The notes below the pieces were generated by a model. It was not told the DNA's origin, did not search any database, and saw only the letters and a program-made list of their open reading frames with translations. Made by a program: the position numbers and the translations under genes. Below, one piece after another: positions 8,278 through 16,484 of a DNA stretch of 64,000 nucleotides. Each line of letters opens with the position of its first letter. Within the stretch, counting starts at the first letter, position 1. Origin of the DNA: Rhodococcus aetherivorans (GTDB lineage: Bacteria > Actinomycetota > Actinomycetes > Mycobacteriales > Mycobacteriaceae). The DNA lies in contig NZ_JAALEG010000016.1 of the NCBI RefSeq assembly GCF_011058165.1, positions 1 through 64,000 of the forward strand, in the 5' to 3' direction.

Positions 8278-8553
8278 ATGACCGACAACACCGAACTCGA
8301 CCGCCTGCGCGCCGAGGTGGACCGGCTCACGCGGCGCGTCGACCGCCTCGACCGCGAGCTCGCCGCCCACCGGCAGGTCGCCGACGCGATCCGGCGCGCG
8401 CAGTTCTGGGACTTCACCCCCTACGAACTCGTCCCGGACGGCAGCTGGATCGCCGTCGACCGCGCCGACGCCGTCGCCCTGCTGCGCGCCCTCGCCGCCA
8501 CCGACCACTGGCGACCGTGGACACACACTCTGGAACCCCGAGGTGCCGTATGA
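8278..8553 (+). CDS. Small coiled-coil protein between oxygenase and amidotransferase
   Basis: 91 residues. Residues 4-35 form a strong heptad pattern (LDRLRAEVDRLTRRVDRLDR), likely a dimeric coiled coil. Residues 41-91 read AQFWDFTPYELVPDGSWIAVD and then an amphipathic helix. I do not recognise the family. Its stop overlaps the amidotransferase start by 4 bp (ATGA), so it belongs to the operon. It could be an accessory or scaffold subunit of the oxygenase or amidotransferase, but nothing in the sequence proves this. Confidence 0.65.
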   Translation: MTDNTELDRLRAEVDRLTRRVDRLDRELAAHRQVADAIRRAQFWDFTPYELVPDGSWIAVDRADAVALLRALAATDHWRPWTHTLEPRGAV

Positions 8554-9257
8554 AACCCCTGCTCGTCGTCGCCCACGTCGACGACCCCGACCTGACCGTC
8601 CTCGGCGACGTCGTGCGCGATCACGGCGTCCCGATCCGGATCGTCCGCCCCTTCCGCGGCGACGTGCTGCCCGCGCCGGACGAGGCCGCCGCGGTGATCT
8701 GCCTGGGCGGTAAGGAGTCCGCCGACGACCCGCACGACTACCTGCTGCGCGAACGGGACTTCCTGCGCACCGCCGCGGCCGGCGACGTGCCCACGCTCGG
8801 GATCTGCCTCGGCTCCCAACTGCTCGCCCTCGCGCTCGGCGGCACGGCGGTGCGCGGCAGCGACCGTGCCGAGGTCGGCTTCGTCGACGTCACCGCCTGC
8901 GGGGCGGGGCTGGATCACCCCGTCGATTTCACCGGCACCCGGTTCTCCTTCCACTGGGACACATTCCAGCTGCCGCCCGACGTGACCGTCCTGGCCCGGT
9001 CCCGGGACTTCGTGCAGGCCTTCGCGTTCCGCTCCGCCATCGGGGTGCAGTACCACCCCGAGAGCTCCGTCGACGGCATCGCCGGGCTCATGGCCGGCGA
9101 GCCGGACAAGGTCCGCGCCGCCGGCGCCGACCCCGACGAAATCCGTTACAAGGCACTGGAGTTCGCCGATCCCTCCCGTGATCACCTCGCCGACCTCGTC
9201 GAGCACCTGCTCGCCCCGGCGCTGTGCCCGAGTCCCGGAGCCGGTCATGAACACTGA
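8550..9257 (+). CDS. Class-I glutamine amidotransferase-like protein
   Basis: 235 residues starting MKPLLVVAHVDDPD at the ATG that overlaps the preceding stop. The triad is intact: the nucleophile in GICLGSQLLA (about residue 87) and H/E in VQYHPESS (about 170). Class-I amidotransferases hydrolyse glutamine or gamma-glutamyl amides. In aniline clusters the analogous AtdA2/TdnT protein is thought to remove gamma-glutamyl groups, and PuuD does so in putrescine breakdown. With a GS-like ligase in the same operon, the likely role is gamma-glutamyl hydrolysis of a pathway intermediate. It overlaps the reductase gene by 11 bp. Confidence 0.85.
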   Translation: MKPLLVVAHVDDPDLTVLGDVVRDHGVPIRIVRPFRGDVLPAPDEAAAVICLGGKESADDPHDYLLRERDFLRTAAAGDVPTLGICLGSQLLALALGGTAVRGSDRAEVGFVDVTACGAGLDHPVDFTGTRFSFHWDTFQLPPDVTVLARSRDFVQAFAFRSAIGVQYHPESSVDGIAGLMAGEPDKVRAAGADPDEIRYKALEFADPSRDHLADLVEHLLAPALCPSPGAGHEH

Positions 9258-10230
9258 CACCGACCTGCTCATCCTCGGTGCCGGCCCCACCGGCCTGTAC
9301 GCCGCCTACTACGCCCGCATCCGCGGCCTGCGCACCGTCGTCGTCGACGCGCTCCCCGAGCTCGGCGGCCAGGTCGCCGCGCTCTACCCGGAGAAGGAGA
9401 TCTACGACGTCGCCGGCCTGCCCGCGGTGAAGGGCAAGGACCTCGTCCGGCAGCTCGTCGAGCAGGCCGGCGACGACGTCGAGTACTTCCTCGGCCGGCA
9501 GGCCGTGGACCTCGATCGCGACGGCGACGTGCTCACCGTCCGCACCGACGACGACGAGCGCATCCGCACCCGCGCCGTCCTCGTCGCCGGTGGCATCGGG
9601 TCCTTCCGGCCCCGGCCCCTCGACGCCGCCGACAGGTACGCCGGGCGCGGCGCCGCGTACTTCGTCACCGACCTCGGCGACTACCGCGACCGCGACGTCG
9701 TGGTCGTCGGCGGCGGGGACTCGGCCCTCGACTGGGCGCTCGCCCTCCATCCGATCGCCGGGTCCGTCACCCTCGTGCACCGCCGCGACCGCTTCCGCGC
9801 GCACGCCGCGTCGGTGGACGAACTACGCCGCCGCGGTGCGACCATCCACACCAACGCCGAGGTCACCGCCGCACACGGCACCGACAGTCTCGAACTCGTC
9901 GAGGTCCTGCGCCACGAGCACGGCGACACCGTGCGGCTGCCGGCGCAGAAGCTGATCGCCGCGCTCGGCTTCACCGCCCAGCTCGGGCCGCTGCGCACCT
10001 GGGGCCTCGAACTCCACGGTCAGCACATCGTGGTCGGCCGCGACATGGCCACCAACGTCCCCGGCGTCTACGCCGCCGGCGACATCGCCGAGTACCCCGG
10101 CAAGGTGCGGCTGATGTCCGTCGGCTTCGGTGAGGCCGCGACCGCCGTCAACCACATCGCGCACCGCATCGACGACGATGCGCCGCTGTTCCCCGGCCAC
10201 TCCACCGACGCCGGCCCCGTCCCGAGCTGA
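9247..10230 (+). CDS. Ferredoxin-NADP+ reductase, thioredoxin-reductase-like
   Basis: 327 residues. The FAD-binding motif is LILGAGPTGLYAAYYARIRG at the N-terminus, followed by LPELGGQVAALYPEKEIYDVAGLP, characteristic of the TrxR-like FNR family. The NADPH motif is VVVVGGGDSALDWAL at about 155-169. The CxxC redox pair of true thioredoxin reductases is absent, as expected for FNR. GDIAEYPGKVRLMSVGFGEA is the C-terminal FAD contact. It would pass NADPH electrons to the adjacent 7Fe ferredoxin and on to the Rieske oxygenase. Start ATG 9247 lies inside the upstream gene. Confidence 0.9.
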   Translation: MNTDTDLLILGAGPTGLYAAYYARIRGLRTVVVDALPELGGQVAALYPEKEIYDVAGLPAVKGKDLVRQLVEQAGDDVEYFLGRQAVDLDRDGDVLTVRTDDDERIRTRAVLVAGGIGSFRPRPLDAADRYAGRGAAYFVTDLGDYRDRDVVVVGGGDSALDWALALHPIAGSVTLVHRRDRFRAHAASVDELRRRGATIHTNAEVTAAHGTDSLELVEVLRHEHGDTVRLPAQKLIAALGFTAQLGPLRTWGLELHGQHIVVGRDMATNVPGVYAAGDIAEYPGKVRLMSVGFGEAATAVNHIAHRIDDDAPLFPGHSTDAGPVPS

Positions 10231-10250
10231 CGCACCCCCCAGGAGGAACC

Positions 10251-10583
10251 GTGCCGTACTTCATCGGAGAACCCTGCACCGACGTCATGGACAAGTCGTG
10301 CATGGAGGAATGCCCCGTCGACGCCATCTACGAGGGCGCCCGCAAGCTCTACATCCACCCGTTCGAATGCGTCGACTGCGGTGCCTGCCAATCGGTCTGC
10401 CCGATGGAGGCCATCTCGAACGACCGCCGGGTGGACGAGACCACCCGCATCCATCTCGAGGACAACGCCGTCTTCTTCAGTTCGGTGCTGCCCGGGCGCG
10501 ACGTCCCGCTCGGCTCCCCGGGCGGGGCGGTGCACACCGGCCCGATCGGGGTCGACACCCCGCTCGTCGCGGCACGCGACTGA
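10251..10583 (+). CDS. 7Fe (3Fe-4S/4Fe-4S) ferredoxin
   Basis: 110 residues from a GTG behind AGGAGG. Cysteines 9, 17 and 21 (CTDVMDKSCMEECP) and the run CVDCGACQSVCP near residue 39 give the FdxA-type mixed-cluster pattern, followed by the usual acidic tail. Located between its presumed reductase and the GS-like gene, it is the probable electron carrier to the Rieske oxygenase. This is unusual, because ring-hydroxylating oxygenases mostly use [2Fe-2S] ferredoxins, though actinobacterial exceptions exist. Confidence 0.9.
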   Translation: MPYFIGEPCTDVMDKSCMEECPVDAIYEGARKLYIHPFECVDCGACQSVCPMEAISNDRRVDETTRIHLEDNAVFFSSVLPGRDVPLGSPGGAVHTGPIGVDTPLVAARD

Positions 10584-10614
10584 CCCCACGAACCCACCCC
10601 TCACGGAGGACCGC

Positions 10615-12108
10615 ATGTCCACTTCAGCCAAGTTCGTCGCCCGCCACGCCCTGTACGACGCCGCGCAGCAGGAGGCCGCCGACCGCGCCCGGAACCTTCT
10701 CGCGGAGAAGGGCATCGAGATGGTCCGCCTGGCCTGGCCGGATCAGCACGGCCTGATCCGCGGCAAGACGATGACCGTCGACAGCTACCTGGCGGCGCTC
10801 GAGTCCGGCACCGAGATCACCATGGCGCCGTTCTTCTTCGACACCGCCAACGCCATCGTCTTCAACCCGTTCAGCCCCGGCGGCGGGTTCGACATGCCCG
10901 AGCTGTCCGGCAGCCCGAACCTCACCATGGTTCCGGACCCCACCACCTTCCGGGTGCTTCCGTGGGCGCCGGACACCGGCTGGGTGCTGTGCGACCTGTA
11001 CTTCCGCGACGGCAGCCCCTTCCCGTTCTCCCCCCGCAGCATCCTGCGCAACACCCTCGCCCAGCTCGAAAGCGCCGGCTACCACCTGATCACCGGCCTC
11101 GAGGTCGAGTGGTATCTCACCCGCGTCCTCGACGACAAGCTCGTCACCGGCTCCCTCGGTGCCCCCGGGATGCCCGCCGACCCGCCGGAGGTCGCGGCCG
11201 TCGCCCGCGGCTACAACTACCTCCTCGAATCGCATCTCGACGAGATCGACGACGTGCTGCGCCCGGTGCGACAGGCCGTCACCGCGCTCGGGCTGCCGCT
11301 GCGCTCGATCGACGACGAGTGGGCGCCGAGCCAGGTCGAGACCACCTTCGACGTGCTCGAGGGCATGGCCGCCGCGGATTCGATGCTGCTGTTCCGCTCC
11401 GCCGTCAAGCAGATCTGCCGCCGCGGTGGCTACCTCGCCTCCTTCATGTCCACCCCGGGCATCCCCGGCTTCTACGCCAGCGGCTGGCACCTGCACACCT
11501 CCCTGGTCGACACCGTCACCGGCGAGAACGTCATGGTGCCGGGGGAGGGGGAGCTGCTGTCCGACATCGGCCGGCACTACGTCGGCGGCACCCTGGCCCA
11601 CGCCGCCGCCGCGTCGCCGTTCATGACGCCCACGATCAACGGGTACCGCCGCCGTCGCCCGTACTCCCTGGCCCCGGACCGGCTGACGTGGGGCCTGGAC
11701 AACCGGGCCGCGATGATGCGCGTCATCAGCGCCCCCGGTGACAAGGCCTCACATGTCGAGAACCGCGTCGGCGAGCCCGCCGCCAACCCGTACCTGTACA
11801 TCGCGGCGCAGGCCGCCGCGGGGCTCGACGGCATCAAGAACAAGACCGAGCCGGGTGCCCCGTCGGTGGATCCGTACGCCGCCGACGTTCCGCACCTGCC
11901 CACGAGCCTGAAGGAAGGGCTCGCGGCCCTGGGGGCGAGCCGGTTCTACCGGGAGGCGTTCGGCGACCGGTTCGTCGACTACCTCGTCACCATGAAGTCC
12001 AGCGAGGTCTCGCGCTACGAAGCGCACCTGGCCGAGCAGCCCGACCCGCAGGGCTACGCCGAGACCGTCACCGAGTGGGAACACCGCGAGTACTTCGAAC
12101 TCTTCTGA
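10615..12108 (+). CDS. Glutamine-synthetase-like gamma-glutamyl ligase
   Basis: 497 residues from ATG 10615 behind GGAGG. It has the GS N-terminal beta-grasp region (EMVRLAWPDQHGLIRGKTMTV) and a GS catalytic domain with GLEVEWYL (metal-binding Glu pair), PSQVETTFD, SGWHLHTSL (conserved His) and the region TPTINGYRRRRPYSLAP followed by WGLDNRAAMMRV, which corresponds to the nucleotide/glutamate site. It is not a housekeeping GS: the usual NRSA-type adenylylation and NGSGMH signatures are altered. Analogues are TdnQ/AtdA1 (gamma-glutamylanilide synthase) and PuuA. It likely ligates glutamate to an amine substrate at the cost of ATP. Confidence 0.85.
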   Translation: MSTSAKFVARHALYDAAQQEAADRARNLLAEKGIEMVRLAWPDQHGLIRGKTMTVDSYLAALESGTEITMAPFFFDTANAIVFNPFSPGGGFDMPELSGSPNLTMVPDPTTFRVLPWAPDTGWVLCDLYFRDGSPFPFSPRSILRNTLAQLESAGYHLITGLEVEWYLTRVLDDKLVTGSLGAPGMPADPPEVAAVARGYNYLLESHLDEIDDVLRPVRQAVTALGLPLRSIDDEWAPSQVETTFDVLEGMAAADSMLLFRSAVKQICRRGGYLASFMSTPGIPGFYASGWHLHTSLVDTVTGENVMVPGEGELLSDIGRHYVGGTLAHAAAASPFMTPTINGYRRRRPYSLAPDRLTWGLDNRAAMMRVISAPGDKASHVENRVGEPAANPYLYIAAQAAAGLDGIKNKTEPGAPSVDPYAADVPHLPTSLKEGLAALGASRFYREAFGDRFVDYLVTMKSSEVSRYEAHLAEQPDPQGYAETVTEWEHREYFELF

Positions 12109-12144
12109 CCACCGCTCCACCCACCGGCACAAGGGATGACCGCC

Positions 12145-13512
12145 ATGAGAAGAATCTCCGTGATCGGGGCCGGCCAGGCCGGAACCCTCCTGTCGATGGC
12201 CCTGCAGGCCAACGGCTTCCAAGTAGACCTCTACACCGACAAGACCGCCGAGGAGATCCTGCACGAGACCTCCCCGACCGGCACCGCGGCCCTGTTCCAC
12301 CGCTCGGTCGCCACCGAGCTGCGGCTCGGCTGCCCCGGCTACGACGACAAGGGCGTGCCGATGGACGCCCTGCACGTGTGCTTCAGTCCGAAGATCGGGC
12401 AGGAGCTGGTGCACTTCGGCTCCGCGCTCGGCGACGCCGCCGGCGGTGCCGTGGACGTGCGCCGCAAGTCGTACGACCGGATGGTGCGCCTGGCCGAACT
12501 CGGCGGCAACATCGTCGTGACATCGGTGCAGCCCGACGACCTCGACGACATCGCCGCCGGCAGCGACCTGACCGTCGTCTCCACCGGCAAGTACGGATTG
12601 TCGTCGCTGTTCGCCCGCGACGCGCGGCGCAGCGTCTACGACACCCCGCAGCGCAACCTCGCCATGGTGCTCGTGCGCGGCATCCCCACCGACGGCACCG
12701 CCTTCCCCAACCGTGTCGAGGGCTCGACGGGCGTGTGCTTCAACCTCTTCGGCGACGCCGGGGAGATCTTCTGGGTGCCGTTCCTGCACAAGTCCGGCGA
12801 GAACGTCTGGTGCCTGGTGTTCGAGGCCAAGCCCGGCGGCCCGTTCGACTGCTGGGCCGACGTCACCACCGTCGAGCAGGCCTTCGCGACCGCCTCGCGC
12901 CTGGCCCGCGACTACGCCCCGTGGGACTGGCCGTCGATGCGGAACATGGAGCCGATGCTCGACGACCCGCACTCGTGGCTCAAGGGCCGGGTCACCCCGT
13001 CCGTGCGCTCCGGGCTGGGCACCACCCCGGGCGGCCGGCCGATGATGAGCCTCGGCGACACGTCCGTCGCCTACGACCCCGTCGCCGGTCAGGGCGCCGG
13101 CTCCGGCATCCGGCAGGCCGGGCACTACTTCGACGCCCTCCTCGCCCGCGGCGACGGACCCTTCGACGCCGATTGGATCACCCGCACCTTCGAAGGCGTC
13201 TACGAGGAGCACATCGCCGGCACCTACCGGTTCACCAACCTGCTCCTCGAACCGCTCGGCAAGACACCGCAGCGGGTGCTCACCGCGTGCTTCGCCGACC
13301 AGCGCCTCGCCACCCGCTTCGCGCAGGTCTTCGACGCACCTCCCACCGCCTTCCCGTGGCTCACCGAGCGCGCGGCCGCCGACCGGTGGATCGGCGAGCA
13401 CACCGGTCGCCGCCCCGGCGCGGTCGCCGCCGCCGGCACCGCGAAGATCCTCGCCGGGCAGGTCCGGAACACGCTGCGCGGCAGCCACTTCCCGCGGGCG
13501 GTGAGCGCGTGA
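12145..13512 (+). CDS. StyA/IndA-like FAD monooxygenase (epoxidase component)
   Basis: 455 residues from ATG 12145 (AAGGG nine bases upstream; the ATG at 12136 is too close to it). It starts MRRISVIGAGQAGTLLSMAL, a Rossmann GxGxxG FAD site, then YTDKTAEEI, TGTAALF and LGTTPGGRPMMSLGDT followed by DPVAGQGAGSGIRQAGHY, the pattern of two-component styrene/indole monooxygenases (group E). These enzymes use FADH2 from a separate reductase to epoxidise styrene or indole. The flavin reductase at 20570-21100 is a suitable partner. The SDR next to that reductase matches the iif indole gene set in kind. Confidence 0.82.
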   Translation: MRRISVIGAGQAGTLLSMALQANGFQVDLYTDKTAEEILHETSPTGTAALFHRSVATELRLGCPGYDDKGVPMDALHVCFSPKIGQELVHFGSALGDAAGGAVDVRRKSYDRMVRLAELGGNIVVTSVQPDDLDDIAAGSDLTVVSTGKYGLSSLFARDARRSVYDTPQRNLAMVLVRGIPTDGTAFPNRVEGSTGVCFNLFGDAGEIFWVPFLHKSGENVWCLVFEAKPGGPFDCWADVTTVEQAFATASRLARDYAPWDWPSMRNMEPMLDDPHSWLKGRVTPSVRSGLGTTPGGRPMMSLGDTSVAYDPVAGQGAGSGIRQAGHYFDALLARGDGPFDADWITRTFEGVYEEHIAGTYRFTNLLLEPLGKTPQRVLTACFADQRLATRFAQVFDAPPTAFPWLTERAAADRWIGEHTGRRPGAVAAAGTAKILAGQVRNTLRGSHFPRAVSA

Positions 13513-14666
13513 TCGCCACCCTCGCCGAGCGCGACCGGCGCTGGCGGCTGCTGCACGAGCGGATGGAGCGCGACGGTTACGACGCGTTGCTGTTCGCCGC
13601 CGCCGACTACCGCGGCCACAAGGGCGCCCTGCGCTACCTCGCCGACTACAACCTCTCGCACCGCTTCGGCTACGCCGTCCTGCACCCCGGCGCCGCGCCC
13701 ACCCTCGTGCTGCCGAAGAACCTCGAGGGCGGCCGCCGGCCCCGCACCGGCTGGATCGACGACTACGTCTACGCCGAGAAGCTCTCCGAGGCGCTCGTCA
13801 AGACCCTCACCCGGGGTGCGGCACCGGCCCGCGTCGGCATCGTCGGCATGGGGCAGGTCATGAAGGTCGAGGACTACCTGCACCTCACCGAGGAACTGCC
13901 CGGCACCGTGTTCGAGGACGCGAGTGCGATGTTCGAGCAGGTCCGCGCCGTGAAGACGGCCGCCGAGATCCGTGGCGCCGAGGAGTCCGCGTACATCTCC
14001 GACCGCTGCTTCGAACGGCTGCTCGAGATCGCCCGCCCCGGCACGACCGAACGCGCCGTCGCCGCCGAGATGTACCGCGTCGCCTACTCGCTCGGCGCCG
14101 AGGACCCGCTGTTCCTCACCATGTACGCCGACGACGAGCCGACCGGCCCGTGCCCGACGTTCGGGGCCCCCGGCGGCCGGGAACTCACCGCCCACGACGT
14201 GTTCATCTTCAGCTACGAACTCGTCGGGCCCGCCGGCTACTGGATGGAACTGTCCCGCATGGTCACCTTCGCCCCGCCCACGCCGGAGGTGCAGCGCCTC
14301 GCCGACGCGGTGTGCTCCGGCCTGGCCGCCGGAAGCGCCGCCCTGCGCCCCGGCACCACGATGTCCGGCGTGCAGCGCGACGTCATCGCCGCGATCGAGC
14401 AGCACGGGGTCAGGTCGTCCTACTGGTCCGGCCACGGCCTCGGCCTCGACGTGCTCGAGGAGCCGTGGGTGGGCCTGGAGATGGTGCAGGACAACGAGAA
14501 CCACGAGGCCGTCACCGCCACCGCCGAGGGCATGGTGATCGCCCTGCACCCCATGCTGTGGGACGCCGACTCCGGCGCCATGGGCTACATGGCCGACACC
14601 TGCGTCGTCGAGGCCGGGCGCACCCGCACCCTGTCCAAGTTTCCGACCGAGCTGTACCGGGTCTGA
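13509..14666 (+). CDS. M24-family creatinase/prolidase-like protein with degenerate metal ligands
   Basis: 385 residues, starting at a GTG that overlaps the monooxygenase stop by 4 bp. The N-terminal creatinase domain (1-150) and the C-terminal pita-bread domain are both present, with the conserved His in YWSGHGLGLDVLEEPW. The five metal ligands of aminopeptidases appear changed: VFIFSYELVGPAGYWMELSR has S/Y and E where the two Asp usually sit, and GMVIALHPMLW has His where a Glu is expected. This resembles creatinase, which is metal-free and hydrolyses a C-N bond using His. A C-N hydrolase in the pathway is more likely than a peptidase. Confidence 0.75.
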   Translation: MIATLAERDRRWRLLHERMERDGYDALLFAAADYRGHKGALRYLADYNLSHRFGYAVLHPGAAPTLVLPKNLEGGRRPRTGWIDDYVYAEKLSEALVKTLTRGAAPARVGIVGMGQVMKVEDYLHLTEELPGTVFEDASAMFEQVRAVKTAAEIRGAEESAYISDRCFERLLEIARPGTTERAVAAEMYRVAYSLGAEDPLFLTMYADDEPTGPCPTFGAPGGRELTAHDVFIFSYELVGPAGYWMELSRMVTFAPPTPEVQRLADAVCSGLAAGSAALRPGTTMSGVQRDVIAAIEQHGVRSSYWSGHGLGLDVLEEPWVGLEMVQDNENHEAVTATAEGMVIALHPMLWDADSGAMGYMADTCVVEAGRTRTLSKFPTELYRV

Positions 14667-14682
14667 GAGAGGTAGAGCAATC

Positions 14683-16482
14683 ATGACCACCCTGGAACGC
14701 CCCACCGCCGGCACGGCGGGCGGCACCGCCATCGACCCGATCCTCGCGTCGGTGCTGCAGCGGCGCGTCGACGCCATCGCCAAGGAGATGGCGACGATGC
14801 TGATGCGCTCGTCCCGCTCGCCGATCTTCAACGAGATCGGCGACCTGGTGACGGTGCTGTTCGACAAGCACGGCCGCACCCTCGCCCAGGCCGAGTTCGC
14901 CGCCATCATCGCCTTCGGCGCCCAGCCGCCACTCGAATACATCATCGACTACTTCGGCGACGACATCGCCGAGGGCGACGTCATCCTCCACAACGACGTC
15001 TACACCGGCGGCAACCAGAACGCCGACACCGGCGTCTACCTGCCCATCTTCCACGAGGGCGAACTCGTCGGCTGGGCCGCCGCCAAGGGCCACATGGCCG
15101 ACATCGGCGGCATGACCATCGGCGGCTACAACCCCAGCGCCACCGAGATCTGGCAGGAGGCCCTGCGCATCCCGCCCGTGAAGATCATGGCCGGGGGAGT
15201 GCTGCGCAAGGACGTGTGGGACTTCGTCGGCGCCAACATCCGCATCGACTTCGTCATGGAGGACATCAAGTCCATGGTCGGCGCGTGCACCGTGGGCTCG
15301 CGCCGCCTCGTCGAACTGCTCGGCCGCTACGGCCGCGGCACCTTCGACGCCCACATGGACTACATCCTCGACAGCTCCGAGAAGCAGGTCCGTGCCGAGA
15401 TCGGCCGCTGGCCCGACGGGGTGTACCACGGCGAGAGCTGGATGATCTCCGACGGCCTCGACCCCACTCGCCGCTACGAGGTCGCCTGCGACATCACCGT
15501 CTCCGGCGACGAGGTCACCTTCGACTTCTCCCGCACCGACGATCAGGCCCCCGGCATCACCAACATGCCGCCCGCCTCCGCGATGGGCGCCGTGCGCATC
15601 GCGTTCCTCATGCTCGTCGCCGCCGGCGGCATCAACATCCCCACCAACGACGGCCTGTTCCGGCCCGTGCACACCGTGTTCCGGCCCGGCTCGCTGCTCA
15701 ACCCGCACTTCCCGGCCGCGACCATCTTCGGCAACCAGATGTGCGACGAGGTCGTCGACGCCATCATGTCGGCCCTCGCCGACGCCCTGCCGGACCGCGT
15801 CACCGCCGGGTGGAACAAATTCATCTGCACCGCCCTCAACGGCACCGACCCGCGCACCGAACAGCCGTTCGTGACCCTCACCGTGTTCCAGCGCAACGGC
15901 CCCGGCGCCATGAAGGGCACCGACGGGTGGGACGCGCTCGGCTTCACCGGCACCGCCGGGCAGATGCGCTCCCCGGACCCGGAGATGTTCGAGCTGTCGA
16001 GCCCGCACTTCCTCGAATATCACGAGTACCTACCGGATTCGGCCGGCGCCGGCCAGTGGCGCGGCGGCCTCGGCACCCGCTCGGCGTGGCGCTGCTACGG
16101 CGACTCCGAAATCGGCGTCACCATCGGCGAATCCGTCGAATCCGAGGGCGGCGCCCCCGGAGCCGGCCTGTTCGGCGGCGGCCCCTCCGGCATGAACCGC
16201 ATGACCGTCGAATACCCCGACGGCACCACCCACGAGTGGGGGTCGAAGGAACTCGTCGAGCTCCCGTCCGGCTCGGTGGTCCGCTCCGTCAGCGGCGGCG
16301 GCGCCGGCTACGGCGACCCGCTGCTGCGGCCCGCCGACCTCGTCGCCGACGAGGTCCGCAACGAACTGCTCTCCGCGGAACAGGCCCGCATCCGCTACGG
16401 CGTCGTCGTCGACGCCGCCACCCGCACCCTCGACGCCGAGGCAACCGCTCAGCTGCGCAACACCCGGAAAGGCGGACAGTGA
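14683..16482 (+). CDS. Hydantoinase B / 5-oxoprolinase C-terminal-type subunit
   Basis: 599 residues, full length. It reads DPILASVLQRRVDAIAKEMATML, then HNDVYTGGNQNADTGVYLPIF, KGHMADIGGM and, in the C-terminal half, SPHFLEYHEYLPDSAGAGQWRGGLG. This is the HyuB family with its metal-ligand DxxxGG...D/H patterns. HyuB pairs with HyuA to hydrolyse or carboxylate cyclic amides and ketones with ATP (N-methylhydantoin, 5-oxoproline, caprolactam, 2-oxoindole-3-acetate, acetophenone). Substrate cannot be told from sequence. In this operon a lactam such as an oxindole would fit between the monooxygenase and the anilinic-nitrogen enzymes. Confidence 0.9.
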   Translation: MTTLERPTAGTAGGTAIDPILASVLQRRVDAIAKEMATMLMRSSRSPIFNEIGDLVTVLFDKHGRTLAQAEFAAIIAFGAQPPLEYIIDYFGDDIAEGDVILHNDVYTGGNQNADTGVYLPIFHEGELVGWAAAKGHMADIGGMTIGGYNPSATEIWQEALRIPPVKIMAGGVLRKDVWDFVGANIRIDFVMEDIKSMVGACTVGSRRLVELLGRYGRGTFDAHMDYILDSSEKQVRAEIGRWPDGVYHGESWMISDGLDPTRRYEVACDITVSGDEVTFDFSRTDDQAPGITNMPPASAMGAVRIAFLMLVAAGGINIPTNDGLFRPVHTVFRPGSLLNPHFPAATIFGNQMCDEVVDAIMSALADALPDRVTAGWNKFICTALNGTDPRTEQPFVTLTVFQRNGPGAMKGTDGWDALGFTGTAGQMRSPDPEMFELSSPHFLEYHEYLPDSAGAGQWRGGLGTRSAWRCYGDSEIGVTIGESVESEGGAPGAGLFGGGPSGMNRMTVEYPDGTTHEWGSKELVELPSGSVVRSVSGGGAGYGDPLLRPADLVADEVRNELLSAEQARIRYGVVVDAATRTLDAEATAQLRNTRKGGQ

Positions 16483-16484
16483 CC

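Noticed and set aside
12136-12144. ATG 12136 as start of the StyA-like gene
   Set aside because: AAGGG abuts it; spacing fits ATG 12145, which also gives the canonical MRRISVIGAG start.
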